Source: an uncultured Oscillospiraceae bacterium (lineage in GTDB: Bacteria > Bacillota > Clostridia > Oscillospirales > Oscillospiraceae). From it: 29,183 nucleotides of DNA. The translations under genes were made by a program, and so were the position numbers. Positions 7,169 through 14,917 of this stretch are shown here, piece by piece (positions within the stretch are counted from its first letter, which is position 1; the number at the start of each line of letters is the position of its first letter). The stretch is from the NCBI GenBank assembly GCA_934565795.1, contig CAKTIM010000026.1, forward strand, positions 1-29,183, read 5' to 3'. Under the pieces are notes generated by a model. That model was not told the DNA's origin and ran no database searches. It was given only the letters and a program-made list of their open reading frames with translations.

Positions 7169-8590
7169 ATGATTGACAAAAAGAAGCTTTATCAGACGAT
7201 CGAGGAAAACGCCCCGGAGATCATCGCCCTCAGCGACGCCATCTGGGGATACGCGGAGCTGTCCATGGAGGAGCATCAGTCCGCCGCCTACTACTGCGAC
7301 CTGCTGGAAAAGGAGGGCTTCACCGTAGAGCAGAAGCTGTGCGGCATCCCCACCGCCTTCTCCGGCACCTACGGCTCCGGCAGCCCCCGCATCGGCATCC
7401 TGGGCGAATTTGACGCCCTGTCCGGCCTGTCCCAGGTGGCGGGCAGCACCCAGAAGCAGAGCCTTGTCCCCGGCGGCAACGGTCACGGCTGCGGCCACAA
7501 TCTGCTGGGCGCGGCCTCCTTCGGCGCGGCGCTGGCCATCAAAAAGGCCATCGAGGCCGGGACGCTCCATGGTACCGTGATCTTCTACGGCTGTCCCGGC
7601 GAGGAGGGCTGCGCCGGAAAGACCTTCATGGCCCGCGACGGCCTGTTCCGCGACCTGGATGCCGCGATCACCTGGCATCCCGGCAGCACCAACGAGATCA
7701 CCGTCTGCTCCAACGCCGCCTGTATGCAGGTGGAATATTCCTTCCACGGCGTCGCCTCCCATGCGGCAGGCAGCCCGGACAAGGGCCGCTCGGCCCTGGA
7801 CGCGGCGGAGCTGATGCATGTGGGCGTTCAGTTCCTGCGGGAGCATATGCCTCCCCGCAGCAGCGTCCACTATTCCTTCACCGACGCCGGCGGTGTGTCC
7901 CCCAACGTGGTTCAGCCGGAGGCCAAGACCGTATTCATGGTACGCAGCGAGACGGTGAGCAAGGCAAAGGAGCTGCTGCAGCGGGTCAATAACATTGCCC
8001 AGGGCGCGGCCCTGATGACCGATACCCAGGTCACCACCCGCCAGATCGACGGCACCGCCTCCACGCTGCCCAACGAGGCGCTGGGACAGGTGATGTTTGA
8101 AAACATGCAGCAGGTGTCCGTCCCTGAGTATACCCAGGAGGAGCTTGCCTTTGCCCAGGCGCTGCACGATACCTGCCCTGCCGCGCTGCCCGGCATCCTC
8201 ACCGCGTCCAACCCGGAGATTCGCGCCCTTGTGGAGGAAAAGACCGACGGCGGCAAGCGGGCGATGAACGACTTCATCTTCCCCTATGTACCCGCCAACC
8301 TGTTCTCTCCCGGCTCCACCGATGTGGGCGACGTCAGCTGGCTCACCCCCACCGCTCAGTTTACCACCGCCACCTGGGTCAGCGGCACCCCCGGCCACTC
8401 CTGGCAGAATGTCTCCCTGGGCAAGACCAGCATCGCCTACAAGGGCATGCTTCAGGCTGCCAAAATTCTGGCCGGCACCGCTGCCGACCTGATGGAGCAG
8501 CCTGCCCTGCTGGAAAAGATTCGCACCGAATTCAACCGCACCGCCGCCGCGGGCTACGACTGCCCCATCGGCAAGGAGGTTACATTCTAA
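7169..8590 (+). CDS. M20 family metallo-amidohydrolase, AbgB-like (p-aminobenzoyl-glutamate hydrolase subunit B type)
   Basis: This 473-aa hydrolase of the M20D peptidase family resembles E. coli AbgB along its whole length. It shares LGEFDALSGLSQ, GHGCGHNLLG (metal-binding Cys/His), FYGCPGEEG (catalytic Glu), TWHPG, GRSALDAAELM, GGVSPNVVQPEA and STDVGDVSW. The family cleaves amide bonds of acylated or aminobenzoylated amino acids using two metal ions. An in-frame GTG at 7160 exists, but ATG 7169 has AGAGGT 7 nt upstream and is preferred. It is the last gene of the amino-acid ABC operon, suggesting that the imported solute is an amide-conjugated amino acid or dipeptide cut in the cytoplasm (inference). 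No AbgA-like partner or AbgT-type transporter is present. Confidence 0.9.
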   Translation: MIDKKKLYQTIEENAPEIIALSDAIWGYAELSMEEHQSAAYYCDLLEKEGFTVEQKLCGIPTAFSGTYGSGSPRIGILGEFDALSGLSQVAGSTQKQSLVPGGNGHGCGHNLLGAASFGAALAIKKAIEAGTLHGTVIFYGCPGEEGCAGKTFMARDGLFRDLDAAITWHPGSTNEITVCSNAACMQVEYSFHGVASHAAGSPDKGRSALDAAELMHVGVQFLREHMPPRSSVHYSFTDAGGVSPNVVQPEAKTVFMVRSETVSKAKELLQRVNNIAQGAALMTDTQVTTRQIDGTASTLPNEALGQVMFENMQQVSVPEYTQEELAFAQALHDTCPAALPGILTASNPEIRALVEEKTDGGKRAMNDFIFPYVPANLFSPGSTDVGDVSWLTPTAQFTTATWVSGTPGHSWQNVSLGKTSIAYKGMLQAAKILAGTAADLMEQPALLEKIRTEFNRTAAAGYDCPIGKEVTF

Positions 8591-8630
8591 AAAGAATGCA
8601 CGGGCAGCCGATGCCCACGCAGAAAATGAC

Positions 8631-8675
8631 TGCGGCTGTGAGCGTTTCGCTCACAGCCGCAATTGCTGTTATTTC
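8631..8675. terminator. Strong terminator hairpin after the AbgB-like gene
   Basis: TGCGGCTGTGAGCG (8631-8644), loop TTT and CGCTCACAGCCGCA (8648-8661) make a 14-bp perfect stem. It is followed by ATTGCTGTTATTTCTTTT on the plus strand. It lies between two convergent genes. The same arm sequence recurs in the palindromic element at 21345-21506. Confidence 0.8.
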
Positions 8676-9553
8676 TTTTCCTCGCCGTTGGTGCTGCCGT
8701 TGGGGTTTCCGCCGGACTTTGCGCCGGGCTTGCCGCCGTTTTCATAGTACTGCTCCAGGAAGGTACCGAAATAGTCCTTTTCGGCCTCCTTGCGAACCCG
8801 GATGGCGTCCTCTTTATTGTCGAAGATGCCCAGGTAGTGCACCTTTTTCTTAAAGGTGATGACGGCGATCCACTTGTCGCCCCGGGCCTGCACGCCGGTG
8901 CAGCCGCTGGTGTTGTTCTTTTGCAGGCGGCCGCGCTCCAGGCAGTCCACACAAGTGCCGTCCACCAGGCGCATACGGGCGGCCACGGAGCCATGCTTGG
9001 CATTGGTGCGCCGGATAGCCTCGATGCGCAGGCAGCCGCAGCTGCGGGTGTTGCCGGAGAGCAGGGAATTTGCGCTGGTCTCCACGATCTTACCGCAGTC
9101 GCACTGGCAGCGCCACAGGAAGCTGCTGCCCCGCTTTTTATCCAGGCGCTCCAGCGCCACCAGGCGGCCAAAGCGCTGGCCGGTGATATCCTTGATCTTT
9201 TTCTCGGTGCGGATGCAGCCGCAGCTGGCGATCACCTTGTTGCGAATCTTATAAGGCTCCGCCAGAATCTCGCCGCCGCAGTCGCATTTGCACAGCCACA
9301 GCACGCTGCTGCGCCGCTTCTGATCGGTGGGACGTACCGCCACCAGGCGGCCGGAGCGCATGCCGGTGATATCACCGCAGTGCAGGCGCTTTCTTCCGCA
9401 GCCGCAGGAGCGCTTGGAGCCATTGAGCAGCTCCTCGCCGGAGACGGAAACCTCTCTGCCACAGCCACAGCGGCAATGCCAGAAGTTTTCCTTTTCCTTG
9501 TCCGGCTCCAGCACCTGCAAGCCTCCAAAGACACGGCCGGTCAAATCTTCCAT
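8669..9553 (-). CDS. Three-zinc-repeat protein with C-terminal AP2-like DNA-binding domain
   Basis: The 294-aa protein has three tandem repeats at residues ~3-54, 61-114 and 122-175. Each reads D(I/L)TG..FGRL.V followed by a cysteine frame CxCxC-x18-CxC. The cysteines are 27/29/31/50/52, 88/90/92/111/113 and 149/151/153/172/174, all exactly spaced. A further CVDC follows at 201-204. Residues ~212-265 (GVQARGDKWIAVITFKKKVH and LGIFDNKEDAIRVR) look like a bacterial AP2 domain. A Gly/Asn/Lys-rich tail ends the protein. Similar repeat-plus-AP2 proteins occur near phage or homing nucleases, but no HNH motif is visible here, so a DNA-binding regulator is the most one can say. GGAGG lies 7 nt before ATG 9553. 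It is monocistronic and convergent with the amino-acid operon. Confidence 0.75.
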   Translation of the reverse strand: MEDLTGRVFGGLQVLEPDKEKENFWHCRCGCGREVSVSGEELLNGSKRSCGCGRKRLHCGDITGMRSGRLVAVRPTDQKRRSSVLWLCKCDCGGEILAEPYKIRNKVIASCGCIRTEKKIKDITGQRFGRLVALERLDKKRGSSFLWRCQCDCGKIVETSANSLLSGNTRSCGCLRIEAIRRTNAKHGSVAARMRLVDGTCVDCLERGRLQKNNTSGCTGVQARGDKWIAVITFKKKVHYLGIFDNKEDAIRVRKEAEKDYFGTFLEQYYENGGKPGAKSGGNPNGSTNGEEKK

Positions 9554-9714
9554 TTCATTACCTCCTAAATTGCATCCCCGGAATCCTGGTCGGAGGTTCC
9601 CTTGTGCATTATTGCTTTCATATTATCAGATGCTCCATGACACGATAATGACAAATTTCTCTGTGGAACAACGTTTTTCAAAAATTTTCTTACGAATATA
9701 TACCAAAAAGGGAC

Positions 9715-9743
9715 TTGCCGTTTTTGGGAAAATCCGATATAGT
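9715..9743 (+). promoter_or_regulatory. Promoter of the two-component system
   Basis: TTGCCG (9715-9720), a 17-nt spacer and TATAGT (9738-9743) lie upstream of the kinase gene. The transcription start is expected near 9750, giving a leader of about 75 nt. Confidence 0.6.
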
Positions 9744-9825
9744 GTATTTGGCGTTTTTTTCGCCTGAAATACACGCGAAGCGCACAGATGCAGCCCTGCC
9801 TGTGCGCCCAGAGGAACCAACTGCC

Positions 9826-11130
9826 ATGAAGCTATTATCGTTTAACACCGCAGCCGACCTGACGGGCATTCTGGGATTGATTTTTATCATTTTCAGCTTT
9901 TCCTTTAATTCTGCCCTGAAATCCAGGAAATCAAAATGCCTGTGCGAGCTGCTGCTGATTTTTATCGGGGTCATGCTGTCCGACCTGGTCACCGTCGTCT
10001 ACCGGGGCCAGCCGCACATGACCCAGGTGCTGTACGCCGCGTCTGCGGCCAATATGGCGCTGAACAGCTGCATGATCGCCGCCTTTGTCGCCTATCTGCG
10101 GATGGATCTGCAGCTGAAGCCAAAGGAATGGCGCAGTGAGAGCCTGGCCATCTACGCCGTGCTGGGGCTGATGGCGGTGGTGGCAGCGCTCAACCCGGTG
10201 CACCGGCGGCTGCTGACCATCTCCGCCGAGACGGGGCTGGCCTACCAGCAGAACCTGTATCCCCTGCCGCGCTTTCTCACCTGTATCATCCTGGGCGAAT
10301 GCATGTACAAAATCATCCAGCAAAAGGATGTGCGGTGGAAAAACCGGCTGGCGCTGGGCTTCTTCTGCCTGAGCTACATGGTTGCGATCCTGCTGGAATT
10401 CTTCCTGCCCGGCTGGGATCTGGTGAATATGGCGTCGCTGTTTTCCATGCTGGTGCTGTATACCAGCTTCTACGCCGAGCAGAACGCGAAATATTCCCAG
10501 CAGGAGCTGGAGCTGCAAAATGCCCGGGCCGCGCTGGTGCTGTCTCAGATTCAGCCCCATTTTCTGTTCAATTCCATTGCGGCGGTCATGGATCTGTGCG
10601 ACACTGACCCCAAGGAGGCCAAGGCCGCCCTACAGGAGCTGTCCGACTATCTTCATTTTAAGATCACCGCCATGTCCAATTGCTATATGGTCAGCTTTGC
10701 GGAGGATCTGGAATTCCTGCAAAATTACCTGAAGCTGGAAAAGCGCCGCTTCGGCGACCGGCTGACGGTGGAATATGACGTGCGCTCCACGGGCTTCGAT
10801 ATCCCGCTGCTCACCCTGCAGCCCCTGGTGGAGAATGCCATCCGCCACGGCATCAGCAAGCGCCCCTACGGCGGAACCATCCGGGTCAGCTCCCGCGAAA
10901 AAGCGGGGTGCTACAGCATCACCGTAGAGGATGACGGCGTGGGCTTTGACCCCAGCAAGGAATTTGACAGCTCCCGGGAGCACATCGGGCTAAGCAACGT
11001 GCGCACGCGGCTGTCGGCCCTGTGCGGCGGCAGCCTGGCGGTGCACAGCACGCCGGGGATCGGAACCTGCGTGGAAATTACCATCCGAAAAAAGGAGAGC
11101 AAACACCATGAAAATCCTGGCCGTCGATGA
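9826..11130 (+). CDS. LytS-like sensor histidine kinase
   Basis: The 434-aa membrane kinase has residues 1 to ~220 made of six or seven hydrophobic helices (for example LTGILGLIFIIFSFSFNSAL and LALGFFCLSYMVAILLEFFL). A short coiled segment follows, then the His_kinase domain: QPHFLFNS with the phosphoacceptor His at about 245. After it comes an HATPase_c domain with LQPLVENAIRHGI (N box, ~337), DDGVGFDP and GIGLSNVR-like HIGLSNVRTRL. This is the PF06580 type rather than the classic HisKA type. ATG 9826 is preceded by GAGGAA. The gene overlaps the response regulator by 23 nt, so they form a coupled pair. The signal is unknown. Confidence 0.9.
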   Translation: MKLLSFNTAADLTGILGLIFIIFSFSFNSALKSRKSKCLCELLLIFIGVMLSDLVTVVYRGQPHMTQVLYAASAANMALNSCMIAAFVAYLRMDLQLKPKEWRSESLAIYAVLGLMAVVAALNPVHRRLLTISAETGLAYQQNLYPLPRFLTCIILGECMYKIIQQKDVRWKNRLALGFFCLSYMVAILLEFFLPGWDLVNMASLFSMLVLYTSFYAEQNAKYSQQELELQNARAALVLSQIQPHFLFNSIAAVMDLCDTDPKEAKAALQELSDYLHFKITAMSNCYMVSFAEDLEFLQNYLKLEKRRFGDRLTVEYDVRSTGFDIPLLTLQPLVENAIRHGISKRPYGGTIRVSSREKAGCYSITVEDDGVGFDPSKEFDSSREHIGLSNVRTRLSALCGGSLAVHSTPGIGTCVEITIRKKESKHHENPGRR

Positions 11131-11902
11131 TGAGCCGAACGCGCTGCATCTGCTGACCAAGAATATCCGCGCCGTCGTCCCCCTGGCCGAGGTGGCTGAG
11201 TTCACCAGCCCCGCCGCCGCGCTGGACTGGGCAGCGGAAAACGCCTGCGACATTGCCTTCCTGGATATTGAGCTGGGCAGCATGAACGGCATCGAGCTTG
11301 GCAAGCGCCTGAAGGAGCGCAACCCGAAAACCAATCTGATCTTCGTCACCGGCTATCTGAATTACGCCGTGTCCGCCTACGCGCTGCATGCCAGCGGGTA
11401 TCTGTCCAAGCCCGCCAGCCAGGACGCCATCCGGGTAGAGCTGGAAAATTTGCGCTATCCCATGCCCCGGCCCCAGACCGGCAAGCAGCTGGTGGTGCAC
11501 TGCTTCGGCAATTTTGAGGTGTTCTTCTGCGGCAAACCCCTGACCTTCAAGCGCAGCAAGACCAAGGAGCTGTTCGCCTTCCTGGTGGATCGCAACGGCG
11601 CGCGGGTCACCTCCGGCGAAATCTGCGCCCGGCTGTGGGAGGACGAAACCGGCGACAAGCAGCAAAAGGACTACCTGCGCCATCTGGTGATGGATCTGTC
11701 CCAGACGCTGGAAAAGATCGGCGAATCCGAGGTGTTCGTCCGCACCCGCAGCGGCTACAACATCAATCCCAGCCTGTTTGAATGCGATTACTACGACTAT
11801 CTGAATAACGTCCCCTACGCCGTCCGCGCCTACCAGGGCGAATACATGCAGCAATACTCCTGGGCCGAGGAGCGCATCGGCAGCTTCGAGGGAAAGGGCT
11901 GA
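11108..11902 (+). CDS. Response regulator: REC domain plus OmpR/SARP-like winged helix
   Basis: In this 264-aa regulator residues 1-~120 are a receiver domain with acidic pair DDE at the start, phosphoacceptor Asp ~53 in AFLDIELGSMNGIE, FVTGY and the conserved Lys in YLSKP. Residues ~128-225 form a trans_reg_C/SARP-type winged helix (VHCFGNFEVFFCGKPLTFKR, ELFAFLVDRNGARVTSGEIC, LWEDE). A short C-terminal helical tail follows, resembling a truncated BTAD region. This output domain is common with LytS-like kinases in Clostridia. No LytTR domain is present. It overlaps the kinase gene by 23 nt. The target genes are not evident. Confidence 0.9.
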   Translation: MKILAVDDEPNALHLLTKNIRAVVPLAEVAEFTSPAAALDWAAENACDIAFLDIELGSMNGIELGKRLKERNPKTNLIFVTGYLNYAVSAYALHASGYLSKPASQDAIRVELENLRYPMPRPQTGKQLVVHCFGNFEVFFCGKPLTFKRSKTKELFAFLVDRNGARVTSGEICARLWEDETGDKQQKDYLRHLVMDLSQTLEKIGESEVFVRTRSGYNINPSLFECDYYDYLNNVPYAVRAYQGEYMQQYSWAEERIGSFEGKG

Positions 11903-11906
11903 GGCT

Positions 11907-12404
11907 TTATTCTGTGCTCTGCCGCAGGGCAGCGGGGCTGGGACGGTGCTTGGCGGTGTAGTCCGAGACGTCGATGCGGATCACGCTGACGATGGAAACC
12001 AGCCGCTCGTTGAATTCAAAGTCCTTTCCCGTCTGAGTTTTCATCAGAATGGACATTGCCTCCATCTTTTCGTCCGCGTCCTGCACGATGCAGGCCGTCC
12101 CCCGGCCCATGAGAGAATAGTAGGAAACGCCATACTGGCAGGCGATCTTTCCCTCGAACGGCTCCAGGCCGCACTCCATCTCAAAGCAGCATACCGGGTT
12201 TTTGGCGATCACATCCAGCTTGTAGCCCTTGGCGGCGCTGTGCAGATACAGCGTCAGCTTCCCGGCCTCCAGCCGGTAGCCGTAATTCATGGGCACGATG
12301 TAGGGCATTCCGTCGTCCACCAGTCCCAGGTGGAGCACCTTGCTTTCGTCCAGAATATGCTGAATCTGGATGGGGTCAGTGACTTCAAATTCGCGTCGGG
12401 TCAT
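11907..12404 (-). CDS. Pyridoxamine 5'-phosphate oxidase family protein (NimA-like flavin-binding)
   Basis: This 165-aa protein of the split-barrel FMN-binding fold has MTRREFEVTDPIQIQHILDE, LGLVDDGMPYIVPMNYGY, LYLHSAAKGYKLDVIAKNP, VCCFEME and YYSLMGRGTACIV. These are the usual strands of the PPOX/NimA group. NimA members reduce nitroimidazoles, but most homologues have no tested function, so resistance is not implied. AGGAGGAA precedes ATG 12404. It is convergent with the response regulator: the two stop codons are only 4 nt apart and no terminator hairpin fits between them. Confidence 0.85.
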   Translation of the reverse strand: MTRREFEVTDPIQIQHILDESKVLHLGLVDDGMPYIVPMNYGYRLEAGKLTLYLHSAAKGYKLDVIAKNPVCCFEMECGLEPFEGKIACQYGVSYYSLMGRGTACIVQDADEKMEAMSILMKTQTGKDFEFNERLVSIVSVIRIDVSDYTAKHRPSPAALRQSTE

Positions 12405-12487
12405 GGCTGATTCCTCCTTTTTCCACCATCATACCATTGCCGCGCCCAAATTGTATGAACAGAATGTGAACACCCATCCCACCACAC

Positions 12488-12516
12488 TTGACACCATTCC
12501 GGGAACCGATTATGAT
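12488..12516 (+). promoter_or_regulatory. Strong promoter-like sequence reading into the repeat region
   Basis: TTGACA (12488-12493), a 17-nt spacer and TATGAT (12511-12516) face right. The next plus-strand gene starts 580 bp away, after the repeat element. The promoter may serve that gene through a long leader, or may transcribe the repeat itself. Confidence 0.5.
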
Positions 12517-12552
12517 AGGCAGAAAGACTGCAAATCAAACATACCCCTCTTC

Positions 12553-12992
12553 GTAGGGGTCGGCAACCTGCCGACCCTCAACCTCACGGTTTCGATAGCA
12601 GTAAAGATGAACGTATACCCCGACGTATGCATCCCCAAGCTTCCCTGTGGGGTGTTGCAGAGCGCAGCGAATCTTAAATTACAATCATTGCCGGTGGCAA
12701 TGATACAATAATTGAATAGCTGTCGCCGCAGCGACTGAAGAGGGCACTCAGGTAATGGTTTTGAGAGAGACTTGGTTAAAAAGGTACAATGGTAAACATT
12801 CTGAGTCCGTAGGGGCGGATACCAGCCGCCCGAAAGCTAACGAACCTGAGCTGTACAGACAAACCGCTCAATCCCGGTACACGGCGGGGCGACAAATTGC
12901 CGCCCCCTACGAACTCAGAAACTTTGGGTAATGTTCATTCAATTGACAGCTCAATTCCGCGACGTTGCGGGCGGCTAGTATCCGCCCCTACG
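12553..12992 (+). repeat. Intergenic repeat element, copy 2 (inverted partner of 3974-4346)
   Basis: The 440-bp copy corresponds to the minus strand of 4346-3974. Relative to copy 1 it has an extra segment of about 66 bp at 12656-12720. That segment contains the palindrome ATCATTGCC-GGT-GGCAATGAT (12684-12704). The 100-bp module 12811-12912 begins GTAGGGGCGG and ends CCGCCCCCTAC, so it is itself bounded by inverted ends. No gene is supported. An open frame beginning in the repeat at 12897 and running into the next gene is not a real N-terminus. Confidence 0.85.
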
Positions 12993-13097
12993 GGGGTGGG
13001 TGCCTGCCATTCAACACTCATAATATTTTCATTTCTCTGTTATCACCGGGAATTTACGAACATTTCTGCGATTGATTCGCATAATAGGAGGAACATC

Positions 13098-14531
13098 ATG
13101 TCCAGGAAGAAACAGAAGGGCAGCGGCCTGCGCAGTGTGTTGATCGGGCTGATCGTGCTGCTGATTGCGGCCACCGGCGTTGTGGTGTGGATGTGCATCC
13201 GGCTTGTGACGGCTCCCCAGGATGCCCAGCCCGTCGTGCCCAGGGAGACGGTGGCCATTCCCACGGTGCCCCCCACTGAGGCCACCGTCCCGGAGACAAC
13301 GGTGCCCAGGGAGCCGGAGCATGTGGTGTCCACCGCCACCATTCTTTCCATCGGCGACCTGCTGATGCACGGCCAGCTGATCACCGATGCCAAGCAGGAG
13401 GACGGCAGCTACGATTTCAGCTACATCTTCCCCTATATCACGGAGTATGCCACGGCGGCGGATTTCGCGGTGGCCAACCTGGAAACCACCCTCGCCGGAA
13501 CGGCCAAGCCCTACCAGGGCAACCCCATGTTCAACTGCCCGGACGAAATCGTAGACGCGGCCAAGAACGCGGGCTTTGATATGCTGCTCACCGCCAACAA
13601 CCACAGCTATGACAGCCAGCAGGCGGGCTACGAGCGCACCATCCGCACCGTGCGGGAAAAGGGGCTGATTAACCTGGGCACCATGCTCTCCGGCGACGAG
13701 CCGAAATTTGTGGTGCAGGAGATCAACGGCATCAAGGTAGGTATGACCGTGTTTACCTATGAGGATTCCGTGGTGGGCAACAAGGTGCCCGCGCTGAACT
13801 ACAATCCCATGCAGGCGGGAGGATATGATATCATCAATTGCTTCCGCCATTCCGACCCGGAGCCGTTTTACGCCGAGCTGGAAAACCAGATTCAGGGCAT
13901 GCGTGAGCAGGGCGCAGAAGCCATTGTGGTGTATATGCACTGGGGCCAGGAAAACAAGCTGGAGGCCAACAGCTCCCAGATCGCAATGGCGCAGCGCATG
14001 TGCGACCTGGGCGTGGATGTGATCATCGGCGGCCATCCCCATGTGGTAGAGCCGGTGGAGCTGCTGGAGAGCACCGTTGACCCGGAGCACCGCACGGTAT
14101 GCCTGTATTCCATGGGCAACGCCGTTTCCAACCAGCGCCTTGGGCTGCTCAAGAGCATTTCCACCGCCCACACCGAGGACGGCGTGATGTTCAGCATTAC
14201 CTTTTCCAAATACTCCGATGGCACGGTGTACCTGGAGGATGTGAATCTGATTCCCACCTGGGTGCGCGCCATCGATGCCAACGGCAACACCGTTGTACGG
14301 CAGAGCGCCACCATCCGCCGCTATGAGATTCTCCCCCTGGACGACAGCCGCCGCAGCCAGTGGCAGGAGCTGTTCGGTCTCGACGACAGCACCCTTGCCC
14401 AGTGCAACGATTCCTGGCAGCGCACCATGGACATCGTGGGTACCGGCATGGCACAATCCCAGGACTACCTCCGCGCCGAAAAAGTCGCCCGGGAGGCCAA
14501 CTATCAATGGATGGCCCAGAACGCCGCCTGA
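13098..14531 (+). CDS. CapA family protein (poly-gamma-glutamate capsule synthesis-like), membrane-anchored
   Basis: The 477-aa protein has an N-terminal membrane helix (about residues 10-32, SVLIGLIVLLIAATGVVVWM). A Pro/Thr/Glu-rich linker follows, then a PGA_cap metallophosphatase-like domain. Motifs seen are ILSIGDLLMHGQLI, ADFAVANLETTL, ANNHSYD, VVYMHWGQE and DVIIGGHPHVVEPVE, which supply the Asp/Glu/His metal-site residues of the family. The gene is solitary, with no capB/capC, so a capsule role is doubtful. Many clostridial CapA homologues stand alone. ATG 13098 follows TAGGAGGAAC directly. An upstream in-frame extension into the repeat is rejected. Confidence 0.9.
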   Translation: MSRKKQKGSGLRSVLIGLIVLLIAATGVVVWMCIRLVTAPQDAQPVVPRETVAIPTVPPTEATVPETTVPREPEHVVSTATILSIGDLLMHGQLITDAKQEDGSYDFSYIFPYITEYATAADFAVANLETTLAGTAKPYQGNPMFNCPDEIVDAAKNAGFDMLLTANNHSYDSQQAGYERTIRTVREKGLINLGTMLSGDEPKFVVQEINGIKVGMTVFTYEDSVVGNKVPALNYNPMQAGGYDIINCFRHSDPEPFYAELENQIQGMREQGAEAIVVYMHWGQENKLEANSSQIAMAQRMCDLGVDVIIGGHPHVVEPVELLESTVDPEHRTVCLYSMGNAVSNQRLGLLKSISTAHTEDGVMFSITFSKYSDGTVYLEDVNLIPTWVRAIDANGNTVVRQSATIRRYEILPLDDSRRSQWQELFGLDDSTLAQCNDSWQRTMDIVGTGMAQSQDYLRAEKVAREANYQWMAQNAA

Positions 14532-14566
14532 TGGGAAAACCGTCGAGGGCAAAAGTTAAGAAATAA

Positions 14567-14617
14567 CCGGGGCATAACCGTGCTGTGACGCGGTATGCCC
14601 CGGCCCGCCTTTTATTT
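14567..14617 (+). terminator. Terminator of the CapA-like gene
   Basis: CCGGGGCATA (14567-14576) and TATGCCCCGG (14594-14603) pair, and CCGCCTTTTATTT follows on the plus strand. Confidence 0.7.
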
Positions 14618-14620
14618 ACC

Positions 14621-14649
14621 TTGCAATTTGTCGAGTCCTGTGTTATTCT
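14621..14649 (+). promoter_or_regulatory. Promoter of the candidate toxin mRNA
   Basis: TTGCAA (14621-14626), a 17-nt spacer and TATTCT (14644-14649) predict a transcript starting near 14656. The leader is about 95 nt and G/C-run rich. In it TCGATC + GGGGGT can pair with ACCCCC + GATCGA. CCCCC runs can alternatively cover the GGGGG ribosome site just before the ATG. Confidence 0.6.
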
Positions 14650-14750
14650 GTTCTCGGTGCTACCAGTACCCCGGTAGGCGGTTCCCCCTCGATCCTTTTC
14701 GGGGGTGATATACTTCTTTTACCCCCGATCGAAAGAAAGGGGGTGACGGT

Positions 14751-14831
14751 ATGATTACATGGGAAGAATTGTTTCAGTTCTGCATTGTGATTCTGACTGT
14801 CATTGCCCTGGTTCTCCAGGCAAAAAAATAA
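14751..14831 (+). CDS. Small hydrophobic peptide, putative holin-like type I toxin (26 aa)
   Basis: ATG 14751 to TAA 14829-14831 encodes 26 residues. A short acidic N-terminus (MITWEELFQF) precedes one membrane helix (CIVILTVIALVL) and the polar tail QAKK. This is the layout of the small holin-like toxins of type I toxin-antitoxin systems in Firmicutes. The GGGGGTG ribosome site is 7-8 nt upstream and lies in a structured leader. An RNA gene on the opposite strand converges on its 3' end. Toxicity is inferred from size, helix and arrangement only. A small membrane regulator peptide is the alternative. Confidence 0.68.
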   Translation: MITWEELFQFCIVILTVIALVLQAKK

Positions 14832-14910
14832 GAAGTAACCGCCCAGCCTCCAAGCAAGCGGTTACTTCTTAACCAAAACCTTGGGGAACCGTCCTACTGG
14901 TAGCCCCTTG
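14822..14910 (-). ncRNA. Candidate antitoxin RNA, antisense to the toxin mRNA 3' end
   Basis: The RNA would start near 14910, driven by the promoter at 14918-14946, and end at a hairpin followed by a T7 run (minus-strand ATTTTTTTG, plus 14822-14829). Length is about 90 nt. It would be fully complementary to the last codons and 3' region of the toxin transcript. Its 5' end (GCTACCAGTA, then GGTTCCCC) repeats the 5' end of the toxin mRNA (14659-14687). Confidence 0.6.
14830..14870. terminator. Shared hairpin at the toxin stop codon / antitoxin RNA terminator
   Basis: AAGAAGTAACCGC (14830-14842) and GCGGTTACTTCTT (14858-14870) form a 13-bp perfect stem. T7 follows on the minus strand, making it a strong terminator for the antisense RNA. 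On the plus strand there is no T-run and the toxin stop codon lies at its base. Confidence 0.75.
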
Positions 14911-14917
14911 TGCTTAT

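Noticed and set aside
9715..9825. N-terminal extension of the sensor kinase from a TTG at 9715
   Set aside because: This TTG is the -35 box of the promoter. ATG 9826 follows GAGGAA and begins the first membrane helix region.
11907..12404. Nitroimidazole resistance gene (nim)
   Set aside because: The fold is shared by many flavin-binding proteins. The sequence alone does not show nitroreductase activity.
12427..12460. Promoter for the PPOX-family gene on the minus strand
   Set aside because: A TGGTATGAT extended -10 is present but no acceptable -35 was found, so it is not listed as a feature.
12897..13097. In-frame N-terminal extension of the CapA-like protein into the upstream repeat
   Set aside because: The extension is translated repeat DNA: a similar peptide with PPTNSET appears from the other repeat copy at 3974-4346. 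ATG 13098 has a perfect ribosome site and is followed by the expected membrane helix.
13098..14531. Capsule biosynthesis locus
   Set aside because: Only a CapA homologue is present, with no ligase (CapB) or CapC partners, so a capsule claim is not supported.
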